DNA of 64,000 nt from Gammaproteobacteria bacterium 39-13 (GCA_001898235.1 MKTN01000016.1:42323-106322), one strand, 5' to 3'. Shown: positions 17,072 to 28,200, counted from the stretch's first letter. Numbers and translations are program-made. Notes: generated by a model not told the origin, from the letters alone.

Positions 17072-20000
17072 ATGCGCCATCCACATTCTCATAAGTTTTA
17101 CGTTAAATTTTCCTTATTTGTTGTATGTGCTTTAATTTGTTTTCTTTGCCAAAGTGCTCTGGTGATGGCAAATGAGAAGTTATTAAGTGAAAAGCGAGTC
17201 AAAGAGGCTGATAGTTATTATCAACATACTTTATTTACGCAGCCTAATACTTCTTCATCTATGCTGGAGAAGCTTGAACGTAAGGTGAATGCCAAGCAAG
17301 CGTTTGACAGTAAGGATTGGTACGGTGCACGCTATTCACTAGCCCGGGTGCTTTCTGATAACCCAGCTGATTTCAACGCCTGGTTTTTGCTAACCCGGGC
17401 GTTTATTGAATTAGATCAATATGATTCTTACCAAGATTATCAAAGCGCAATAGATGCCGCATTAACTAAAGCTTATCAATATGCCTTGACTGATGTAGAT
17501 AAGGCTGTGGTGCTATGGACCATCTATCGATTGGTAGATGATAAACAATATGATGCCAATGAATTTCGTCAGGCAGCCTTAAAATTGGCTGACACGGCTC
17601 AGATTGAAGAACGTATTCAAGCTTTATTAAATACCTATCCGACAGAATTTGCTCCCTATTTCATGGATATTCCTCAACGTAGCGATATTGCTTCGGCATG
17701 TATTTCTTGGACTTATCCTTTGGTCAAAAACCGTTCGTTTCAATACGAAGATTATGTGACACTTGAACCTAAAGTGAAGGATTTGGCCGTTATTGCCAAA
17801 GGAAACAAGCTTTGTCTTGAAGGGCTCCAGTTTGGCCATAATTATAAATTTACTTTTAAAGCTGGATTTCCAGGTGAGGGAGTAAAACTCAATGAAGAAC
17901 AATCACTAAACCTTTATATTCCTCATCGTAAACCCACCATCCGCTTTCGAGAGCGCGGCTATGTGTTGCCTGCGCATGGTCCGCAAATGATCCCTTTTGT
18001 TGCCGTCAATGTGTCTAAGGTACAACTTAAAATCATTCATGTCCCTGAACGTAATATTCAAAGCATACAATCACAGTGGTTTTCCAATCATATCCAATCT
18101 TGGAATGCACAATATCTCAAAGAAGAACAAGGCGAAGTTATTTGGGAAGGAACTTATCATAGCAAAGGGGAAATGGATAAAACGGCCATTTCAGGCTTAC
18201 CCATTGATGAGATCATTGGCAAGAAACTTATACCAGGTGTCTATGTTGTAGAAGCGCGCGTTAACGAACATAGCTATGATAGAGATGAATTTGCTGCGCA
18301 AGCATTGGTGATTAGTGATATTGGCCTTAGCACTTACAAAGGTAAAGATGGATTACATGTCTTTGCACGTTCTTTGCATTCAGCAAATCCGCTTAATGGA
18401 GTAGAGGTGACTTTGGTTGCTCGCAATAACCGTGAACTCGCAAAAGCGCACACGAAAGCCAATGGCATGGTAAGCTTTAGCGAAACTCTACTCAATGGTA
18501 AGGGAGGGAATGCCCCTGCGTTTTTAACGGCTTCTTTTGAAGGAAAACAATTTACAGCGTTGAATCTTCGTAATGAAGCTTTTGATTTGTCTTCACATGG
18601 TGCGGCTGGACGTGCTCCTCAAGGTTCTATTGATGGCTATATTACCACCGAACGCGGTATCTATAGGCCAGGAGAGACTGTTCATTTCTTAAGTTTAGTG
18701 CGCGATGTTGCAGGTTATGCGCGTACCAATCTCCCTTTAACGTTGCGTCTATACAGACCCGATGGTGTGATTGCTCATGAGTCTGTGCTACAGGATCAAG
18801 GGTTAGGATCTTATGTCCTAGATTTTCCCATCAACGCACAAGCACAATCAGGTAGCTGGGTTGCTTCCATTTTTGTCGATCCCTTCGCTGCGGAGATAGG
18901 CCATACTTCTTTTCAGGTGCTTGATTTTGTACCACCTCGTATTGAAGTAAAAACAACCTCAAATCAAGAAAGGATGTCTCCTCACGAACATAATACTGTT
19001 GCGGTGAAGGCACAATATTATTTTGGACCACCCGGCGCAGATCTACATGTAGAAGCCGAATCGAGCCTGGTTTTGGCAAAAGAGCCTTTTCTTGCATGGC
19101 AGAATTACCATTTTGGTTTAGAGGAAGAACAATGGGTGCCGCAGAAATTCAAGCATGCTAAAACTAAAACCGATGAAAAAGGGCAGGCAAATATCAATGC
19201 CATTGTTGATATGGAGCCACAAACCTCTCACTTATTACAGCTTGAAACCACTGTAACGGTTTTTGAAGTAGGTGGACGTGCTCAAACGGCTAAGCACGTG
19301 ACGCCTTTTTGGCATCAACCTTATGTCATTGGTATTTCTCCGCGCTTTAAAGATGGCGTCGCTCCTATCAATACAAAAGCCGTTTTTGATGTGGTAGCAC
19401 TGAATTCACAAGGTAAATTACAAGCAAAAGCTGCCTTGAGATACACATTATTTACTGAAGAGCATGATTACGTTTGGTTCCAAACCGGCGCTAACTGGCA
19501 GTATGAAGTGGTTACCCGAGATAGAGTAGTGGCAAATGGCTTACTCAATTTAGAAGGTGCAACGCCTACACCATTTTCTATCCCAGTCGATTCAGGTTTA
19601 TATCGATTGGAGATCTTAGATGAAAAAACAGGGGTAGCAACCAGTATGCGTTTTAGTGCTGGCTGGTATCAATCTCAAGAAGCGCCTGATAGACCTGATT
19701 TGTTAGAAATAAGCTTAGAGCCTGGCAAAAATGGTAAAACGAAGATTAATCTGAATAGTCCTTTTGAAGGGGAACTTTTCCTTGCCTTGGCAGGAAATAA
19801 TTTTAAACCTATTCATAACAGTAAGGTAGAAAAAGGAAATAATAGCCTTGAAATTGAACTTGAAAAAAATGGTGCAACTTCTGGTGATTATGTATTAGCA
19901 ACCGTTTTTCGTCCGGGTAACCCCAAAATTTCGGTGATGCCTTCTCGTGCGATTGGCGTTGCATGGTTTAATAGCTCCAATACCTCAGGGGACAAAATTG

Positions 20001-22276
20001 ATGTTGCAATTAAAACGCCGGAAGTTATCAAGTCTAACCAGACTTTAGTCGTTGAGGTTGATTTAAAATCCTTAGCGACAAATTCTAGTGCAAAAATGGC
20101 GATTGCTGTAGTGGATGAGGCAACCTTATCCTTGGTAGGGTATAAAACCCCCGATATTTATGGTCATTTCTTTGGGCAAAAGCAATTAGCTTATGAATTA
20201 CGAGATAGCTATGGTCTTTTAATTAACCCTTATGGAACCCGTCCCGGATCTTTTGAAGTGGGAGGAGATGGGCCCTCTAGTCGCGCTTTCGCACAGCTTG
20301 GTGCAAGACCTTATAAAATCGTATCCATGTTTTCTGGGGTGCTAGATACAAATGGTCAAAAAACGTTAAAAGTCCCTTTTACCTTACCTGAATTTTCTGG
20401 AAAGTTACGTGTGATGGTGCTTGTATGGGATGAAAAAAGCGTAGGCAGTGTTGAGCGTGCTGTTATCGTGCGTGATGAAATTGATATGTACCTTGCATTA
20501 CCTCGTTTCTTGGCACCCAAGGACACCGCATCGATACCACTTATTTTGCGTAATGTAGATGCAAAAGAAGGAGAGTACCAAGTTCGTCTTTCTTCGGAAG
20601 GTAATACCGCTAATAAAGCAGTGCACTTGAAAAAGGATGAAGAAAAACGCGTTCCATTGAAACAAACTTTTACTGATACTGGCATTAAAAAGGTTGAAGC
20701 TTCCATTCAAGGGAAAGAAGGCTTTAGCTTATCGCGCACCTGGGAAATTGCAGTACGTCAGAAAGCGCAAAGTATTTCGCTAACCCGCTATGGCAGTTTA
20801 GAGGCACAAAAGAGGCTGGTATTAGATAGTGCTTTATTTAGTAATTTCCAACCCACCAACAGTCAAGTCATTTTGACCGTAGGTGCGGTACCGGATCTAG
20901 GACGCGCACAACTGATTCAGGAACTAAAAGAGTATCCTTATCATTGCCTTGAGCAAACGACTAGCCGGTTGCTAGCGCATGCGCATGAATTAGAAAAAGG
21001 TGATTGCACCAATAATATGCAATGTGCCAAAATCTTTGCCCCTGGGTTTAATCAGCTCTCAACCTTGCAAAAGTATGATGGTTCTTTTGCGCTTTGGTCC
21101 TTAACAGGTAGCACTGAACCTTGGCTTAGCTTGTATGCGGCAGATGTTTTGACCACTCTTGAACAAAAAGGTGTCATGGTTCCTAGTGCCATGAAGGCTA
21201 ATTTGATGAACTGGATCAAGGAAACCCAGCAAAGACAATTGAGCCGCAAGGGTGATGTTTCCTTGGTTGCCTATGCACATTATCTTTTGGCTAAAGAAGG
21301 CAAAGATACTTTTCGTGAATTACGATTTTTTGCCGATAATCATGAAAAGGAAATCGTTTTGAGGCGAGATTGTGCATTTATTGCCGCTGCATTTGCTTAT
21401 TTTGGGGAAGCGCAACTTGCCAATCAGTGGTTTGAAAAGGCAATTGTAAGTAATAGTGTGGCAAACACTGATGAAAGGCAGTTTAGCTCTCACTTAAGAG
21501 ATTTGGCATTACTCGTTGCATTATTAGGAGAAACCACGCACGTCAATCCAAAGTTGCATCTGTTAGCTCAAGAGCTCGTTGCCAAAGCGCAAGAAGTCAA
21601 ATATTTTAGTACACAAGAAAAAGCATGGCTTATCCGCGCTTCAATTGCATTGAAGGAAGCGCATAAAAACTTTCAAGCTTCGCTCAATGGGAAAGTATAT
21701 CAAGGGAATGCCCCCTTGAATAAGCGCTTTCAATTTTCAGATCTTAATCATCCGCAACAATTAGTGAATGAGGGACAGACTCCACTTTATTATTCACTTT
21801 CTGTGGTGGGTGAGCCTGTCGATCTTAATCTATTGCCTCAAAGTGGTTTTGAGATCAAACGTGAAATATATACTTTAAATGGAGAGCCCATTTCTGGAAA
21901 GTTCCAATCTGGCGAGCGCTATGTAGTTGTTGTAAAAGGGGAGCGCTTAAAAGAAGATCTGCATCATGTGTTAATGGTCGATCTCTTGCCGGCAGGTTTT
22001 GAGATTGAAGTGTCTAAATTATCCGATGATGCTGTCGAACAACATTTTCCATGGTTAGGAAAACTCACACCAGCAAGTCGGATAGAAGGACGGGATGATC
22101 GCTTTGTCGCAGCGTTTGAATTAGATCAAAAAACACATTTTACCAGTGCCTATGTGATCAGAGCGGTTACTGGCGGTCAGTTTACTTATCCGGCAGTGTA
22201 TGTGGAATCGATGTATCAACCGCAATATTTCAAATATGGCAAGGAAGAACGTATTGAAATAACACAAGCGAACTAA
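17072..22276 (+). CDS. yfhM: Alpha-2-macroglobulin family protein (YfhM type)
   Basis: 1734 residues, slightly longer than E. coli YfhM. Bacterial alpha-2-macroglobulins are periplasmic protease traps thought to guard the cell after damage to the outer membrane. An N-terminal hydrophobic stretch ending ...QSALVMA is a Sec signal peptide; no lipobox is evident, whereas the E. coli protein is a lipoprotein. The thioester motif CLEQ is intact at Cys1292-Gln1295 (in YHCLEQTTSR), so covalent trapping should be possible. The bait and MG domains precede it, and the C-terminal receptor-like domain follows. The stop is 2 bases before pbpC, the classic partner. Confidence 0.95.
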   Translation: MRHPHSHKFYVKFSLFVVCALICFLCQSALVMANEKLLSEKRVKEADSYYQHTLFTQPNTSSSMLEKLERKVNAKQAFDSKDWYGARYSLARVLSDNPADFNAWFLLTRAFIELDQYDSYQDYQSAIDAALTKAYQYALTDVDKAVVLWTIYRLVDDKQYDANEFRQAALKLADTAQIEERIQALLNTYPTEFAPYFMDIPQRSDIASACISWTYPLVKNRSFQYEDYVTLEPKVKDLAVIAKGNKLCLEGLQFGHNYKFTFKAGFPGEGVKLNEEQSLNLYIPHRKPTIRFRERGYVLPAHGPQMIPFVAVNVSKVQLKIIHVPERNIQSIQSQWFSNHIQSWNAQYLKEEQGEVIWEGTYHSKGEMDKTAISGLPIDEIIGKKLIPGVYVVEARVNEHSYDRDEFAAQALVISDIGLSTYKGKDGLHVFARSLHSANPLNGVEVTLVARNNRELAKAHTKANGMVSFSETLLNGKGGNAPAFLTASFEGKQFTALNLRNEAFDLSSHGAAGRAPQGSIDGYITTERGIYRPGETVHFLSLVRDVAGYARTNLPLTLRLYRPDGVIAHESVLQDQGLGSYVLDFPINAQAQSGSWVASIFVDPFAAEIGHTSFQVLDFVPPRIEVKTTSNQERMSPHEHNTVAVKAQYYFGPPGADLHVEAESSLVLAKEPFLAWQNYHFGLEEEQWVPQKFKHAKTKTDEKGQANINAIVDMEPQTSHLLQLETTVTVFEVGGRAQTAKHVTPFWHQPYVIGISPRFKDGVAPINTKAVFDVVALNSQGKLQAKAALRYTLFTEEHDYVWFQTGANWQYEVVTRDRVVANGLLNLEGATPTPFSIPVDSGLYRLEILDEKTGVATSMRFSAGWYQSQEAPDRPDLLEISLEPGKNGKTKINLNSPFEGELFLALAGNNFKPIHNSKVEKGNNSLEIELEKNGATSGDYVLATVFRPGNPKISVMPSRAIGVAWFNSSNTSGDKIDVAIKTPEVIKSNQTLVVEVDLKSLATNSSAKMAIAVVDEATLSLVGYKTPDIYGHFFGQKQLAYELRDSYGLLINPYGTRPGSFEVGGDGPSSRAFAQLGARPYKIVSMFSGVLDTNGQKTLKVPFTLPEFSGKLRVMVLVWDEKSVGSVERAVIVRDEIDMYLALPRFLAPKDTASIPLILRNVDAKEGEYQVRLSSEGNTANKAVHLKKDEEKRVPLKQTFTDTGIKKVEASIQGKEGFSLSRTWEIAVRQKAQSISLTRYGSLEAQKRLVLDSALFSNFQPTNSQVILTVGAVPDLGRAQLIQELKEYPYHCLEQTTSRLLAHAHELEKGDCTNNMQCAKIFAPGFNQLSTLQKYDGSFALWSLTGSTEPWLSLYAADVLTTLEQKGVMVPSAMKANLMNWIKETQQRQLSRKGDVSLVAYAHYLLAKEGKDTFRELRFFADNHEKEIVLRRDCAFIAAAFAYFGEAQLANQWFEKAIVSNSVANTDERQFSSHLRDLALLVALLGETTHVNPKLHLLAQELVAKAQEVKYFSTQEKAWLIRASIALKEAHKNFQASLNGKVYQGNAPLNKRFQFSDLNHPQQLVNEGQTPLYYSLSVVGEPVDLNLLPQSGFEIKREIYTLNGEPISGKFQSGERYVVVVKGERLKEDLHHVLMVDLLPAGFEIEVSKLSDDAVEQHFPWLGKLTPASRIEGRDDRFVAAFELDQKTHFTSAYVIRAVTGGQFTYPAVYVESMYQPQYFKYGKEERIEITQAN

Positions 22277-22278
22277 AT

Positions 22279-24306
22279 ATGAGAAAACTCAAATGTTTTC
22301 TCATGGCACTCGCCTTACTTGTTGTCATTTTTGCGATAACGGATGTTATCTTTCCGGTTGATTTATCTCGTTATCGCGATATATCGGTGAGCATTTTAGA
22401 TAAAAATCAAAAGCCACTACATATTTTTCATACCCGTGATGAAAAATGGCGGATGCCAACTGCAACCCATGATGTGAATTCGCTTTACCTAGAAACTTTG
22501 ATTTTGCGTGAAGATCGTTATTTCAAAAAGCATGTAGGGGTTAACCCTGTTGCCTTGTTGCGTGCGTTGGGACAGCGCATACGCTATGGGCGGGTGATTT
22601 CAGGGGGATCAACCATTACCATGCAGACGGCGAGGCTTCTAGAGCCGCGCCCACGAACAATACGTTCAAAGCTGATAGAGTGTTTTCGTGCTTTGCAGTT
22701 AGAATGGCATTTTTCTAAAGCTGAAATACTCAATATTTATATGACATTAGCCCCCTTAGGGGGAAATGTTGAAGGTGTTAATGCGGCGGCCTGGGCTTAT
22801 TTTAAAAAATCGCCGCAACAACTGACACCAGCAGAAGTCGCTCTTTTAGTCGCTATGGTGCAATCTCCGACGCGGTTGCATCCGATTCATTTTCCAGAGA
22901 GAGCCTTAAAGGCGCGCTTACATATTCTTACACTGATGCAAAAAGAAGGATTGATTACAGCAAATGAGGCAGCATTAGCTGCTAATGCTCCATTGCCTGT
23001 CACCGTCAAACAACCCAAAGAGATCCCTCATCTTGCTTGGCGACTTAAAAACCTGCACCCGACACAACCGGTTCTGGTCACTTCAGTGGATATGCCGCTA
23101 CAGAAACAAGTTGAGCAACTATTACAAAATTATGCGGGATTGCTACCTAGTGGGGCGAATGCAGCTATTTTGATTTTAGATCACATCCATAATAAGCCAC
23201 TTGTTTATGTTGCTTCACGAAACTATCTCGATGCAGACAATAGTGGTTTTGTTGACTATATCTGTGCGTCACGATCGCCTGGTTCGACCTTAAAGCCTTT
23301 TATTTACGGATTAGCCTTTGATATGGGGATCTTACAGCCAACCAGTTTAGTGCTAGATGATAGGCAACGCTTTGGTGCCTATATGCCGCGTAATTTTGAT
23401 AAGGACATCCATGGCGTCGTGCCGGTGAGTGAAGCCTTATCTTTATCGCTCAATATTCCGGTAGTCGCTTTATTGAATGAAATTGGGGTAGTGCGTTTTA
23501 TTGGGATTTTAAAAGAAGCTGGCATTGAGCCGAAGTTTCCTCACAGCATAGAAGGACCGAGTCTTGCAACCGCGTTGGGTGGGTTAGGATTATCGTTAGA
23601 GCAATTGGTCTCTCTTTATGCAGTACTGGCGCGTCAAGGAGAAGTTAAGCCATTTTCTTATATAGAAGCGACGCCCTCAATTCCTACGCATCAAATGTTA
23701 TCAAAGCGTGCTGCAATGCAAATCACCGATATTCTGACGGAAGATAATGTCAGCCCTTTTTTGGCAGAAGATCTTGAAAAGATTTCTTTAAAAACGGGAA
23801 CCTCATTTGGTCATCGTGATGCTTTAGCTATTGCCTACGATAGCCAGTATGTTGTTGGGATCTGGATAGGGATGCCAGATGGATCGCGCATGGGAAGTGT
23901 AACAGGGAGAAGCTTAGCCGTTCCTTTAACACATAAAATTTTTCAGCTCTTGCCTAAACAGCGGATGAGTCATAAGACGCATGTTGCCTCACCTGAGCTA
24001 CAGCTTAAACCTGTATCAGCTTCAGCTAATCATCGTGCTGCCTTGCATAAAGAGAGGCCACAATTGCTTTTCCCTGTGAATGACACGGTCGTTGAGTTAG
24101 AGAAAGATAAAGTACATTTCAAGCCTATACCTTTGGTAGTCAGTGGGGGTAAAAGGCCTTACACCTGGATGGTTGATGATGAGCCGATAGAGGTTTCATG
24201 TTGGCAGCAGAAGCGTTTTTGGACGCCGGAAAAACCTGGTTACTATACGATTAGCGTAGTCGATGCGAATGGGCAAAGTGAAAGGGCGAACATAGAAGTG
24301 AGATAA
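22279..24306 (+). CDS. pbpC: Penicillin-binding protein 1C
   Basis: 675 residues, bifunctional. The glycosyltransferase domain (about 50-230) has REDRYFKKHVGVNP and GGSTITMQTARL; the transpeptidase domain has the active serine S336-T-L-K339, an SLN-type motif (SLSLNIPV) and K505-T-G. A C-terminal BiPBP_C domain follows. A single N-terminal membrane segment anchors it. It polymerises and may cross-link peptidoglycan. In many proteobacteria pbpC is paired with the alpha-2-macroglobulin gene, as here with a 2-base gap, and both are thought to act in envelope repair and defence. Confidence 0.96.
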   Translation: MRKLKCFLMALALLVVIFAITDVIFPVDLSRYRDISVSILDKNQKPLHIFHTRDEKWRMPTATHDVNSLYLETLILREDRYFKKHVGVNPVALLRALGQRIRYGRVISGGSTITMQTARLLEPRPRTIRSKLIECFRALQLEWHFSKAEILNIYMTLAPLGGNVEGVNAAAWAYFKKSPQQLTPAEVALLVAMVQSPTRLHPIHFPERALKARLHILTLMQKEGLITANEAALAANAPLPVTVKQPKEIPHLAWRLKNLHPTQPVLVTSVDMPLQKQVEQLLQNYAGLLPSGANAAILILDHIHNKPLVYVASRNYLDADNSGFVDYICASRSPGSTLKPFIYGLAFDMGILQPTSLVLDDRQRFGAYMPRNFDKDIHGVVPVSEALSLSLNIPVVALLNEIGVVRFIGILKEAGIEPKFPHSIEGPSLATALGGLGLSLEQLVSLYAVLARQGEVKPFSYIEATPSIPTHQMLSKRAAMQITDILTEDNVSPFLAEDLEKISLKTGTSFGHRDALAIAYDSQYVVGIWIGMPDGSRMGSVTGRSLAVPLTHKIFQLLPKQRMSHKTHVASPELQLKPVSASANHRAALHKERPQLLFPVNDTVVELEKDKVHFKPIPLVVSGGKRPYTWMVDDEPIEVSCWQQKRFWTPEKPGYYTISVVDANGQSERANIEVR

Positions 24307-24331
24307 ACTTTAAATTTAGAACTCTCTGCCC

Positions 24332-24429
24332 CCCTCTCCCGCTTGCGGAAGAGGGTTAGGATCAGGGTCCTCGTTAAAATACCCTCATCCGGCGCGTTGC
24401 GCCACCTTCTCCCGCGAAGCGGGAGAAGG
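24332..24429. repeat. Cluster of three GC-rich palindromes (REP-like)
   Basis: Three hairpins stand in a row: CCCTCTCCCGC/GCGGAAGAGGG (24332-24355, one mismatch), GGCGC-GTT-GCGCC (24391-24403) and CCTTCTCCCGC-GAA-GCGGGAGAAGG (24405-24429, perfect 11-bp stem). They are much richer in G+C than the surroundings and resemble the dispersed palindromic elements found between genes in many proteobacteria. They lie between pbpC and a minus-strand small gene, so may also stop transcription on both strands. Confidence 0.7.
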
Positions 24430-24470
24430 AACAGAAAGGAACCAAAGAACAAACTTGCTTGAAAAAACGA

Positions 24471-24575
24471 TTACTTACCTTCTTTCTTGGCTTTCTTCAG
24501 CGCACGTTTTTCCTTCAGGTTTAATTTAGGTTCTTTTTTCGCTTCTTTTTGTGATTTCTTTTCTTTGTTAGCCAT
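24471..24575 (-). CDS. 34-residue lysine-rich small protein
   Basis: ATG at 24575 is preceded by a near-perfect AAAGGAG seven to eight bases upstream. The 34-residue product (MANKEKKSQKEAKKEPKLNL..., ending KKAKKEGK) is almost half Lys plus Arg with alternating Glu, so it would be a highly basic helix. I do not recognise a named family, although short basic proteins of this kind are common in gammaproteobacteria and may bind RNA or ribosomes. The strong ribosome site makes it likely real. Confidence 0.6.
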   Translation of the reverse strand: MANKEKKSQKEAKKEPKLNLKEKRALKKAKKEGK

Positions 24576-24730
24576 TTGTGGTCTCCTTTAGTGAAAACAA
24601 ACAAACCAAAGATATATTAACTATTTTTGATGGATGGTTCCAGGTTTACATGCGGCTTTGTGATTATTCTCAAAGTATTATGGTTGGTTTTCTAAATAAT
24701 AAAAGATGAAGCCGATTTCCTTGCTTTTTC

Positions 24731-24774
24731 TTGACAGCTAACGCAATAACCGGCATTAATGGCTGCTTAGGCAG
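24731..24774 (+). promoter_or_regulatory. Possible promoter and operator of the marR-efflux operon
   Basis: TTGACA (24731-24736), 18-base spacer and ATTAAT (24755-24760) are followed directly by the palindrome CTGC-TTAG-GCAG (24763-24774), where transcription would begin. A MarR protein binding there would block its own operon, the usual arrangement for this family. Confidence 0.4.
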
Positions 24775-24800
24775 ACATTTTTTAAGCGTATAGGACAAGG

Positions 24801-25262
24801 ATGTATTATACCGCTGAAAATTATGGTGCACGGCATAGCATCGGCTATTTGATTCGTCGCGCCAGTAAATTGGTCATTTCTCAGGTAGAAGCACTTTTCG
24901 CCGAGCAAGACATTAGCTTTACCCAATATGTGGTACTTGTACTCTTGCGTGATAATCTTGCTTCTACTGCCAGTGATATTTGTCAACAGCTAGGTTATGA
25001 CACAGGTGCATTAACGCGCGTCATTGAGCAATTGCGCCGACGTGAGCTGATTGAACGTAAAAGAAACATAAAAGATAAACGTATCATTTCTCTTAGCTTA
25101 TCGCCATTAGGTCGTGAGACCATTGAGAATTTTTGTCCCCTGGTATTCAATCATTATAATCAGCGACTAGAAGATTTCTCATTTAAAGAAATAGATACCT
25201 TATTAACGCTATTAACAAAATTTATTGCTAGTCTAGAAAAAAATACCAAGTGTAAAGGCTAA
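24801..25262 (+). CDS. MarR family transcriptional regulator
   Basis: 153 residues, standard for the family. The winged helix-turn-helix spans about residues 55-105: DICQQLGYDTGALTRVIEQL as the recognition region, then the wing RKRNIKDKRIISLSLSPLG. MarR proteins are dimeric repressors released by small ligands such as phenolics and drugs. AGGA precedes the ATG. It ends 2 bases before the RND pump gene and so is the first gene of the efflux operon, which it probably represses. Confidence 0.94.
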   Translation: MYYTAENYGARHSIGYLIRRASKLVISQVEALFAEQDISFTQYVVLVLLRDNLASTASDICQQLGYDTGALTRVIEQLRRRELIERKRNIKDKRIISLSLSPLGRETIENFCPLVFNHYNQRLEDFSFKEIDTLLTLLTKFIASLEKNTKCKG

Positions 25263-25264
25263 GT

Positions 25265-28200
25265 ATGTGGATTGTACGTCTTGCCTTAGCTCGACCTTAT
25301 ACTTTCATTGTGCTGGCATTACTGATCCTTATCCTCGGTCCGCTCACCATCATGCGTACGCCAACCGACATTTTTCCTAACATTAACATTCCGATTGTGA
25401 GTGTGGTATGGAGCTATACGGGGTTGCCTCCTGATGAAATGGCGGATCGGATCACCGGCTATTTTGAGCGTGCACTTACCACCACAGTAAACGATATTGA
25501 ACATATTGAATCGCAATCCTTAATTGGATTAAGCGTAGTTAAAATATTTTTTCATCCTTCAGTCAATATTGATTTTGTATTGAGCCAAGTGACTGCTATT
25601 TCTCAAACTATGTTACGTAATTTTCCCGCGGGTACTACGCCACCGCTTATTTTGAGCTACAACGCCTCTACTGTGCCTGTGTTGCAATTGGTGCTTTCCA
25701 GTTCAAAATTATCAGAACAAAAAATGTTTGATTTGGGAAATAACTTTATTCGCACGCAGTTGGCCACTGTACAAGGCGCGGCCTTACCTTACCCTTATGG
25801 TGGAAAGATCCGACAAATACAGGTGGATTTAGATCCCAAAGCAATGCAAACGTATGGGATCTCAGCGCAAGATGTGAATGCCGCAATTGGTACACAAAAT
25901 CTTATTTTGCCTGCGGGTACGCAGAAGATAGGATCTTATGAATATATCGTGCGCCTTAATGCCAGCCCGCAAACGATAGAAGGACTCAATTACTTACCCA
26001 TTAGAAATGATAAAGGTGTTGTTTTATATGTTAAAGATATAGGGCATGTCCGCGACGGTTTTGCACCACAAACCAATATCGTGCGTGTTGATGGTACCCG
26101 TGCCGTGATGATGTCGGTGCAAAAAACAGGAAATGCATCCACTTTAGACATTATTAATAAAGTAAAATTAAAAATTCCCAAAATAAAAGATATGATGCCG
26201 CCAGAGTTGAATTTAGCGGTATTGGGAGATCAATCGATATTTGTGAACGCTGCTATTTCTGGCGTGATACGAGAAGGAGTGATTGCTGCCGCATTGACAG
26301 GGTTGATGATTCTATTATTTTTAGGAAGTTGGCGCAGTACTTTGATTATTACGATTTCTATCCCCTTGTCTGTATTGTCCTCCATTATTGTATTATCTGC
26401 GTTAGGTGAAACTATCAACATTATGACCCTAGGAGGGCTTGCCTTAGCGGTAGGGATTTTGGTGGATGATGCCACGGTAGCTATTGAAAACATCAATTGG
26501 AACCTACAGCAGGGCAAAGAAGTTGAGCAAGCCATTTTAGATGGCGCTGAGCAAATTGCTATTCCTGCATTAGTATCAACACTTTGTATTTGTATTGTTT
26601 TTGTACCTATGTTCTTTTTAGAAGGGGTTTCGCGATATTTATTTGTACCACTTGCAGAAGCCGTCACATTTGCGATGTTGGCTTCTTATATTTTATCTAG
26701 AACGCTAGTGCCAACACTGGCTAAGTATTGGTTACGTCGCTTTGACCCTCACACATCACAATATTCAAGCAACCGTTTTGTTCGATTTCATCATGCTTTT
26801 GAAGAGAAATTTGAGCATTTTAGAGATAATTATAAAAACTTTCTACATGCGATTTTGCAGCAACGATTATTGTTTATTGCCTTATTTTTAGGATTCACTA
26901 TTGCTTCATTGCTGCTTCTTACGCCTTGGCTTGGCACAGATTTTTTTCCGGCAGTCGATGCGGGGCAAATTAAAATCCATGTCCGGGCTCCAACAGGCAC
27001 AAGAGTGGAAGAAACTGCGAAAATTTGCGATGAGGTTGATGGTATTATTCGGCAGATTATTCCTGCCAAAGACTTAGAGAGTATTGTTGACAATATTGGC
27101 TTACCTTATAGTGGCATTAACTTATCCTATAGTAATTCTGCACCAGTGGGGCCAGCGGATGCAGATATTCTAATTTCCTTGAAAGAAAATCATAGGCCAA
27201 CTGTGGAATATGTGCGTCAATTACGTAAAGAGTTGCCCGATCTTATTCCGGGGGTGAATTTTGCCTTTTTACCGGCAGATATTGTCGCTCAAATCCTCAA
27301 TTTTGGTTTGCCTTCTCCAATTAATGTGCAAGTGATTGGTTTTGATGTGAAAGCCAATCAACAACATGCTTCCATGTTGTTGAATAAAATTAAGCAAATT
27401 CCAGGCATTGTTGATGCTCGGATCCGGCAATCGTTTAATTATCCACAATTACAAGTAGATGTTGATAGGAGTTATGCTCGCCAATTAGGGCTCACACAAC
27501 TCGATGTAGGCTCAAATATGTTGATTTCGCTGTCTGGCAGTTTTCAGACATCGCCGACATTTTGGTTAGATCCTAAAAATGGTGTTTCTTATCCCATTGT
27601 GACTCAGGTCCCACAGTATCGCATGACTTCTTTGCAAGATTTACGCAATATGCCTATCAGTCATTTGGCAACAACGGCTGTTCCGCAAATCTTGGGAGGA
27701 TTAGCCGCAATTAATCGAACGTATGGTCCGGTGGTTGAATCGCATTACAATGTCCAACCCGTAATTGATATTTTTGCTGCCGTACAGGATCGTGATTTAG
27801 GCGGTGTTGCTCGTGACGTGCATAAATTGGTTAAGAGCACCAACAAAGAGGTTCCTAAAGGCTCAAGTGTGGCTGAACGTGGACAGATGATAACGCAGCA
27901 AGATTCTTTCAAAGGGCTATATTTGGGGTTAATCTTTTCAATTATTTTGGTTTATCTTTTGATTGTGGTTAATTTTCAATCTTGGATTGATCCTTTTATT
28001 ATTATCACCGCATTGCCGGCAGCGATTGCTGGAATTGCATGGATGTTATTTCTCACGCATACCACTTTGAGCGTTCCTGCGCTGACAGGTGCGATTATGT
28101 GCATGGGGGTGGCAACCGCTAATAGTATTTTAGTCATTAGTTTTGCTCGTCAACATATGAAGGAAGGAAATGATGCATTCACGGCAGCTCTGGAAGCTGG

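Noticed and set aside
17072..17175. Lipoprotein signal in the alpha-2-macroglobulin
   Set aside because: The Cys residues in the hydrophobic stretch (ICFLCQ) do not follow the [LVI][ASTVI][GAS]C lipobox; a Sec signal peptide is more likely.
26230..26667. 145-codon minus-strand frame inside the RND permease gene
   Set aside because: Antisense shadow of a strongly conserved membrane protein; no ribosome site and no protein-like pattern.
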